This document shows positions 59,306 through 64,000 of a stretch of DNA of 64,000 nucleotides, one piece after another. Below the pieces are notes generated by a model, which was given only the letters and a program-made list of their open reading frames with translations, had not been told where the DNA came from and ran no database searches. Each line of letters starts with the position of its first letter. The stretch's first letter is position 1. A program made the translations under genes and the position numbers. Origin of the DNA: JAXGMQ01 sp040768585 (GTDB taxonomy: Bacteria > Caldisericota > Caldisericia > JAAYUI01); the NCBI GenBank assembly GCA_040768585.1, contig JAXGMQ010000001.1, forward strand, positions 1,736,001 through 1,800,000, given 5' to 3'.

Positions 59306-60128
59306 TTTCCGCTGCCTCCCTCAGTTTTTCTATCATGCTATCGTGGATTAATCCATTTGATGCCAGAATGAACCTGCTGAAAATGTCAAAATGTTCCCCC
59401 ACAAAATTTGTCACAAGACCACCGGCCTCGCGAATAATGACTGTACCGGCAGCCACATCCCACGGTCTGAGTTTGACCTCCCAGAATCCGTCCAATCTTC
59501 CGCATGCCACGAATGCCATGTCGAGGGCAGCCGAACCGAGTCTCCTGATTGATCGAGTGGCTTCCATAAACGTCACAAAATTATAAAAGTTATTATTTGG
59601 AGGAGATGTTTTGCTGTATGGGAAACCTGTAACGAGCATTGATGAAGTTATTGTGTCATTCTTCGAGACATGTATCGGTTTTCCGTTCAGAGATTCCCCA
59701 CTGTCCTTTGAGGCCACATATAGTTCATTCAGGAATGGATTGAAAATAACCCCGACTACGGGCTCATCTCCATGCATAACACCGATGGACACGCAGAATA
59801 GCGGGAATTTATGCACATAGTTTGTGGTGCCATCGAGAGGATCGATAACCCACATCCATTCATTATTTGCCCTCTGGGTGCAACCCTCTTCCTCGGCCAC
59901 AACCCCATCGTTGGGAAATGATTCGTGAATACCGGACGTTATTGTCTCCTGAGATTTCCTATCAATATCAGTCACAAGGTCAAATGGAGAGGATTTTGTG
60001 CTTATTGTGAAGTCTGACTCCAACCCGTCGAGAAGTACGTCGCCTGCCGAACGTGCAAGCTCAATTGCGAGTTCTAATCTGCCCGATATTGACACGCCGT
60101 GTGTTGGGTCAGTGAGTTTCAATCTCAC
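59277..60128 (-). CDS. Inositol monophosphatase family phosphatase
   Basis: 283 residues from GTG 60128 (AGGAC very close upstream; GTG 60095 is an alternative). Metal-binding motifs are complete: the VAEEEGC glutamates (Glu79-81), WVIDPLDGTTNYVHKFP (Asp96, Asp99, Gly100-Thr101) and the late RPWDVAAGTVIIREAGG Asp. Length is usual for the family. Hydrolyses inositol-1-phosphate, or in related enzymes fructose-1,6-bisphosphate or PAP. Overlaps the NUDIX gene by 20 bases. Confidence 0.92.
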   Translation of the reverse strand: MRLKLTDPTHGVSISGRLELAIELARSAGDVLLDGLESDFTISTKSSPFDLVTDIDRKSQETITSGIHESFPNDGVVAEEEGCTQRANNEWMWVIDPLDGTTNYVHKFPLFCVSIGVMHGDEPVVGVIFNPFLNELYVASKDSGESLNGKPIHVSKNDTITSSMLVTGFPYSKTSPPNNNFYNFVTFMEATRSIRRLGSAALDMAFVACGRLDGFWEVKLRPWDVAAGTVIIREAGGLVTNFVGEHFDIFSRFILASNGLIHDSMIEKLREAAENEYLQRSGQ

Positions 60129-60540
60129 CGTCCTTTACGAGTTGGTTGTACTTGTGCCATGCGTTTTTTAGCACGTCCCTGTCCTGTTGGAAGGTGAGCA
60201 GTCTCATAGCTTTTCTGGGGTGCACAACAAGGTAGAAGGAGAAATACACCTCAGTTTTTACTTTCTTTGAGACAGCAAGCATGAGAAAATATTTGACACT
60301 CTTGTCGATCATTTTCTCAGAATTTATCTTGAATTGATACCTGGTCTCGCCGACTTCGCAGATTGGTTTTGCCTTGAGATGTGTTTCTTCAAACACCTCT
60401 CTCACGGCAGCTTCCTCCGCTGTCTCATCCTGTTCAAGATGCCCCTTCGGGAGTATCCAGTTTTTATTGCTGCGGCGTTGGAGAATGACAACCTTTCCGT
60501 CAAGAAAAACAACGCCACCTGCGGACTCTTCAAACGTCAT
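60109..60540 (-). CDS. NUDIX hydrolase
   Basis: 143 residues from ATG 60540. NUDIX box G33-x5-E39-x7-R47-E-V-F-E51-E52 complete (GHLEQDETAEEAAVREVFEE). The preceding RRSNKNWILPKGHLEQ resembles diadenosine-tetraphosphate-hydrolase-like members. First gene of the NUDIX-phosphatase-methyltransferase cluster. The start is six bases after a -10 box and has no Shine-Dalgarno. Confidence 0.92.
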   Translation of the reverse strand: MTFEESAGGVVFLDGKVVILQRRSNKNWILPKGHLEQDETAEEAAVREVFEETHLKAKPICEVGETRYQFKINSEKMIDKSVKYFLMLAVSKKVKTEVYFSFYLVVHPRKAMRLLTFQQDRDVLKNAWHKYNQLVKDGEIETH

Positions 60541-60546
60541 GGCGTA

Positions 60547-60575
60547 ATTTTATTGAAATAGTGGTGAAAAATCAA
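60547..60575 (-). promoter_or_regulatory. Promoter of the NUDIX cluster, leaderless
   Basis: Minus strand: TTGATT (60575-60570), 17 bases, TAAAAT (60552-60547), six bases to ATG 60540. Confidence 0.65.
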
Positions 60576-60765
60576 CGACACTTTTTACCACAGATGAACC
60601 GAAAATAGACAGCCTTGAGTTGAACGAAAATATTCAGAAGTATGGGGTCGTAGATAATGAAAAAAGTCACAGAGAAACTGAATTATTTTAGATAATGACC
60701 CTTGTCAGAGTTTTGTATGTTGTTGATTACGAAGTTGTTGGACGGTTTATAAACCCTGAATACCC

Positions 60766-60793
60766 TTGACCCTTAACCTTATTTGTGTAGAAT
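60766..60793 (+). promoter_or_regulatory. Promoter of the str operon
   Basis: TTGACC (60766-60771), 16 bases, TAGAAT (60788-60793). Gives a leader of about 175 bases before rpsL. Confidence 0.7.
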
Positions 60794-60799
60794 ATCAGT

Positions 60800-60974
60800 C
60801 CGTTGTGCGAATAACGCATAACGCTCATGTGACGCGGGTTTCGACCCAAAAGTTCATGAGTAAGGCTTGTTGGGCGACAAAGAGTCTGCGGAGAATAGCC
60901 CTATTTCGCAGCTATCTCACCGACCTTGTGTTGGTCATTCGAGCCTGTGTATTTGAAATAAATTGAGGTGAGGA
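60800..60974 (+). promoter_or_regulatory. Structured leader of the str operon
   Basis: Contains TTGTGCG-aataa-CGCATAA, then CTCATG (60824-60829) pairing with CATGAG (60855-60860) around an inner GGGT-TTCG-ACCC hairpin, and a GACC/GGTC hairpin further down. A long, foldable leader before ribosomal genes suggests autoregulation by a ribosomal protein (S7 in E. coli, although at a different site) or another RNA switch. No terminator-like T-run is seen in it. Confidence 0.5.
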
Positions 60975-61346
60975 ATGCCAACAATCAACCAACTGGTTAG
61001 ACATGGAAGAAGGACTCCAAAAACAAAGTCCAAGACACCTGCTCTAGAGTCATGTCCACAGAAGCGTGGTGTTTGTACAGTAGTCAGAACACAGACCCCA
61101 AAGAAGCCAAACTCAGCTCTTCGTAAGATTGCAAAGGTTAGACTAGCAACAGGAACTGAGGTTATCGCATATATCGGCGGTGTTGGTCATAACCTTCAGG
61201 AGCACTCTGTTGTCATGGTCAGAGGCGGTAGAGTCCGCGACCTTCCTGGTGTCAGATACCACATCGTTCGCGGCACACTCGATTCAATGGGCGTGGAAAA
61301 CAGACGTCGTGGCCGTTCCAAATATGGCACGAAGCGTCCAAAATAG
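60975..61346 (+). CDS. rpsL: 30S ribosomal protein S12
   Basis: 123 residues, ATG 60975 after GAGGTGAGG. PTINQLVRHGRR, CPQKRGVCT, KKPNSALRKIAKVRL and the PGVRYHIVRG segment are the universal S12 sequence. The streptomycin-related Lys region reads TPKKPNS (Lys present) and GVGHNLQEHS. First gene of the str operon. Confidence 0.99.
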   Translation: MPTINQLVRHGRRTPKTKSKTPALESCPQKRGVCTVVRTQTPKKPNSALRKIAKVRLATGTEVIAYIGGVGHNLQEHSVVMVRGGRVRDLPGVRYHIVRGTLDSMGVENRRRGRSKYGTKRPK

Positions 61347-61359
61347 AGGTTAAATACAT

Positions 61360-61830
61360 ATGCCAAGGAAAAAACTAGTCAGAAGAAAAAAAATCCATCT
61401 TGACCCGATTCATGGTAATGTCCTGATTGGGCATCTTATCCACAAGATCCTCGTTGATGGCAAGAAGCAGAGAGCTGAAAAGATTGTCTATAGCGCTCTT
61501 GACAACGTCGCTGAAAAGATTGGAAAGACACCGGTTGAGGTAATTGAAGAGGCTGTCGATCTTTGCAGACCGAGAGTTGAAGTTAAGCCAAGACGTGTCG
61601 GCGGTTCGACCTATCAGGTTCCAATCGAAGTAACCCAGGAACGTGGCGAAGCTCTTGCTATTAAGTGGATTGTCATGTTCTCCAGAAAGAAAAAAGGCAT
61701 GCCGATGTACCGTCGTCTCGCATCAGAGATCAACGATACATTCTCAGGTCAGGGTTCAGCCCTCAAGAAAAAACAAGACACACACAAAATGGCTGAAGCC
61801 AACAAGGCGTTTGCCCACTATCGTTGGTAA
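61360..61830 (+). CDS. rpsG: 30S ribosomal protein S7
   Basis: 156 residues from ATG 61360, 13 bases after rpsL. PRKKLVRRKKIHLDP, KILVDGKKQRAEKIVYSAL, CRPRVEVKPRRVGGSTYQVP and the terminal AHYRW are diagnostic; Trp at the end is the usual S7 C-terminus. Primary binder of 16S rRNA 3' domain and candidate autoregulator of this operon. Confidence 0.99.
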   Translation: MPRKKLVRRKKIHLDPIHGNVLIGHLIHKILVDGKKQRAEKIVYSALDNVAEKIGKTPVEVIEEAVDLCRPRVEVKPRRVGGSTYQVPIEVTQERGEALAIKWIVMFSRKKKGMPMYRRLASEINDTFSGQGSALKKKQDTHKMAEANKAFAHYRW

Positions 61831-61866
61831 AGAAAGATAACTGGCTGCTACCTGTATAGCCACCAT

Positions 61867-63951
61867 ATGATGGAAAACCTTGAAAAATTAAGAAACATCG
61901 GAATCATCGCCCACATCGATGCGGGTAAGACAACAACAACTGAGCGAGTGCTCTTTTTGTCTGGTCGCATTCACCGTTTTGGCAACGTGGACGATGGAAA
62001 TACCACAACCGATTACATGGACCAGGAGCGCGAACGCGGCATCACAATTGTCTCAGCTGCAACCGCCTTCGATTGGAAAGGCTACAGAATCAATCTGATC
62101 GACACGCCTGGTCACGTGGATTTTACGGCAGAAGTTGAAAGATCCCTCCGAGTCCTGGATGGAGTTGTTATTGTTCTGTGTGGTGTTGCCGGTGTTCAAC
62201 CCCAAACCGAAACGGTCTGGAGACAGGCCAACAGGTATGGGGTACCCCGAATCGTAGACGTCAACAAGATGGATAGGATCGGGGCAAACCTTGACAACGT
62301 AGTTGAAATGATCCGAACAAAACTCGGAGCGACTCCAGCTGTTCTCCATGTGCCAATTGGCATTGAGGACACCTTTATAGGGATGGTCGACGTCATCTCA
62401 GGCAAGGCTTGTGTCTGGAATGAAGAGACCGATGGGACGAATATTGAAGTAGTTGATTGTCCCGAAGACCTGAAGGAAACGGTTGCTCTTGCCAGGATGC
62501 AGCTTATAGATGTAGTCGCTGAGAGTGACGAAGAAGCTCTCTCAATCTTTATTGAAAATGGTACCCTCACAAACGAACAGATTAAGCACTACCTCAGAAA
62601 AGCCTGCATCGCGACAAAGCTTGTTCCTGTGGTTTGCGCATCGGCCTTCAAACACAAGGGTGTCCAACCCCTCCTTGACGCTGTCGTCGATTACCTCCCG
62701 AATCCACTCGAAGTCCCGGAGATCAAAGGCATTAATCCAAAAACCGGAGAGCAGATTGTCAGAAAATCTGATCCGTCAGAACCCCTCTCAGCCCTCGTTT
62801 TCAAAGTCGTCTCAGATCCTTATCTCGGTACTCTCTCATATGTGAGGGTTTACTCTGGCAAGATTTTGGCGAGTTCCCATGTGACAAACGCGACAACTGG
62901 AAAGAAAGAGCGCGTAATGCGTTGCCTTCACCTCTTCGCCGACCACAGAGAAGACATCCCTGAACTCCTTGCTGGAGACATCGGTGGAGTTCTCGGTCTC
63001 AAGGAAAGCCACACAGGAAACACTCTTTATGACACACACCCTATCGCCCTTGAGGACATGGTCTTCCCAGAACCCGTCATCACGATGGCAGTTGAGCCGA
63101 TGACTAAAGGTGAGCAGGACAAGGTCAACAAGGTCTTGAGGAGTTACTCACTCGAAGACCCGACCTTTGTGGTTAAAACCGATGAAGAGACTGGCGAGAT
63201 TGTTGTTTCTGGAATGGGTGAGCTTCACCTCGATATCATGGTCGAGAGGCTCAAGAGGGAACACAAGCTCGAACTCCGAACAGGTACGCCGCAAGTCTCA
63301 TACAAAGAGACCCTCGGCAAGTCTGTCGATGTCAGAGTTAAGCACGTTAAACAGACAGGCGGAAAAGGTCAGTACGCTGATGTTGCTATCGAGTTCTATC
63401 CCGCTGAAGCTGGCTCTGGACTTGTGTTTGAGTCAAAAGTTGGTGGAGACATCATACCTCAGCAGTTTATTAAGGATGTCGAGCAGGGAATCAAAGATGG
63501 GATGCAGTCTGGCGTCATGCTTGGCTACCCCGTAGTTGATATCGGTGCAAGGCTTGTTGGTGGTAGTTACCATGAGGTCGACAGTTCAAACATCGCCTTC
63601 AGACAGGCCGCCAATAAAGCCCTCAAGGATGCTCTCAGAAAGGGTGACCCGCAGCTTCTCGAACCAGTCATGAAACTCCAGGTCATAACCCCAGAGGAGT
63701 ACCTGGGTGATGTCATGGCCGGCTTGAACAAGAGACGCTGCAAGGTTCAGTCGATGGATTTACAAGGGACGTCGCAGGTTATCGATGCTCTTGCCCCACT
63801 CTCGGAGATGTTCGGATACGCTACAGATTTACGTTCCTCAACCCAAGGTAGAGGAACACACACAATGCAGTTTTCACACATGCAAATTACACCACCAGAC
63901 GTTAGGGACGCGGTGGTTTTAAAGGTCAGGGGAATGCCCTGGCAACCATAA
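61867..63951 (+). CDS. fusA: Elongation factor G
   Basis: 694 residues from ATG 61867 (or 61870); no Shine-Dalgarno is visible upstream. G1 AHIDAGKTTTTE, switch I with RGITI, G3 DTPGH, G4 NKMD and G5 SAF; domains II-V follow, including GMGELHLDIMVERL. Ribosomal translocase. One copy seen; conventional gene order S12-S7-EF-G-EF-Tu. Confidence 0.99.
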   Translation: MMENLEKLRNIGIIAHIDAGKTTTTERVLFLSGRIHRFGNVDDGNTTTDYMDQERERGITIVSAATAFDWKGYRINLIDTPGHVDFTAEVERSLRVLDGVVIVLCGVAGVQPQTETVWRQANRYGVPRIVDVNKMDRIGANLDNVVEMIRTKLGATPAVLHVPIGIEDTFIGMVDVISGKACVWNEETDGTNIEVVDCPEDLKETVALARMQLIDVVAESDEEALSIFIENGTLTNEQIKHYLRKACIATKLVPVVCASAFKHKGVQPLLDAVVDYLPNPLEVPEIKGINPKTGEQIVRKSDPSEPLSALVFKVVSDPYLGTLSYVRVYSGKILASSHVTNATTGKKERVMRCLHLFADHREDIPELLAGDIGGVLGLKESHTGNTLYDTHPIALEDMVFPEPVITMAVEPMTKGEQDKVNKVLRSYSLEDPTFVVKTDEETGEIVVSGMGELHLDIMVERLKREHKLELRTGTPQVSYKETLGKSVDVRVKHVKQTGGKGQYADVAIEFYPAEAGSGLVFESKVGGDIIPQQFIKDVEQGIKDGMQSGVMLGYPVVDIGARLVGGSYHEVDSSNIAFRQAANKALKDALRKGDPQLLEPVMKLQVITPEEYLGDVMAGLNKRRCKVQSMDLQGTSQVIDALAPLSEMFGYATDLRSSTQGRGTHTMQFSHMQITPPDVRDAVVLKVRGMPWQP

Positions 63952-63986
63952 AAACAAAATAGGTACTTGAGAAAAGGAGTTTACAA

Positions 63987-64000
63987 ATGGCAAAGGAAAA
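63987..64000 (+). CDS. tuf: Elongation factor Tu, first codons only
   Basis: ATG 63987 behind AAAAGGAG starts MAKEK and runs off the window. Five codons alone do not prove identity. The position directly after fusA in the str operon and the MAK start, typical of EF-Tu, make it the best call. Confidence 0.8.

Noticed and set aside
60766..60966. 66-codon frame before rpsL
   Set aside because: Its TTG start is the -35 box of the str promoter and the region forms leader hairpins; no Shine-Dalgarno.
1..64000. Insertion sequence or prophage
   Set aside because: No transposase, integrase or phage structural gene could be identified; only REP-like palindromes are seen.

Overview
This window comes from an uncultured-type, probably anaerobic bacterium of moderate G+C that I cannot place in a named phylum. 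Bacterial identity is clear from an NAD-dependent DNA ligase, RecN, Pol I, a str operon (rpsL-rpsG-fusA-tuf), Lgt, and sigma70-type promoters. Two traits are unusual. It carries an archaeal-type GatE, and many genes start 6-10 bases after a -10 box, which implies leaderless mRNAs.

Layout. 1-3.6 kb: the 5' end of a secreted beta-helix protein and two tandem secreted alpha/beta-hydrolases, each ending in a dockerin. 3.6-4.7 kb: a frameshifted small lipoprotein flanked by REP-like palindromes. 4.7-9.5 kb: gatE, a methyltransferase, a RCK-type channel-like protein and a VOC protein. 9.6-11.4 kb: a PEGA-repeat protein. 11.4-20.5 kb, minus strand: an operon of lipoprotein, membrane protein, fhs, folD, nadK, recN, ligA. 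20.6-33.7 kb, plus strand: an APH-like kinase, a very A+T-rich spacer, then a surface operon (subtilase, CvpA, SpoIID-like, a cohesin-like/stalk protein, a giant PQQ-propeller protein with cohesin-like and dockerin modules) closed by a strong terminator. 34-40 kb: small secreted and membrane proteins, rhomboid protease, lgt and ridA. 40.4-47.4 kb: membrane protein, polA, coaE, a RecB/Cas4-like nuclease and a lipoprotein. 47.7-49.4 kb, minus strand: a half-size chromate transporter with two unknown partners. 49.5-52.8 kb: an HD hydrolase overlapping an AlkZ-like glycosylase, and an amidase with stalk domain. 52.9-57.1 kb: a second PQQ-propeller/stalk protein, tRNA-Val(GAC) and YihY. 57.6-60.5 kb, minus strand: epimerase, methyltransferase, inositol monophosphatase-like and NUDIX genes. 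60.8-64 kb: the str operon with a structured leader.

The most coherent unusual theme is a set of exported proteins sharing three modules: dockerin (3 proteins), cohesin-like (2 proteins) and the copper-amine-oxidase-N stalk domain (about 4 proteins). Together they suggest a cell-surface assembly reminiscent of a cellulosome but carrying esterases and beta-propellers. All calls are from reading the sequence; no database search was run.
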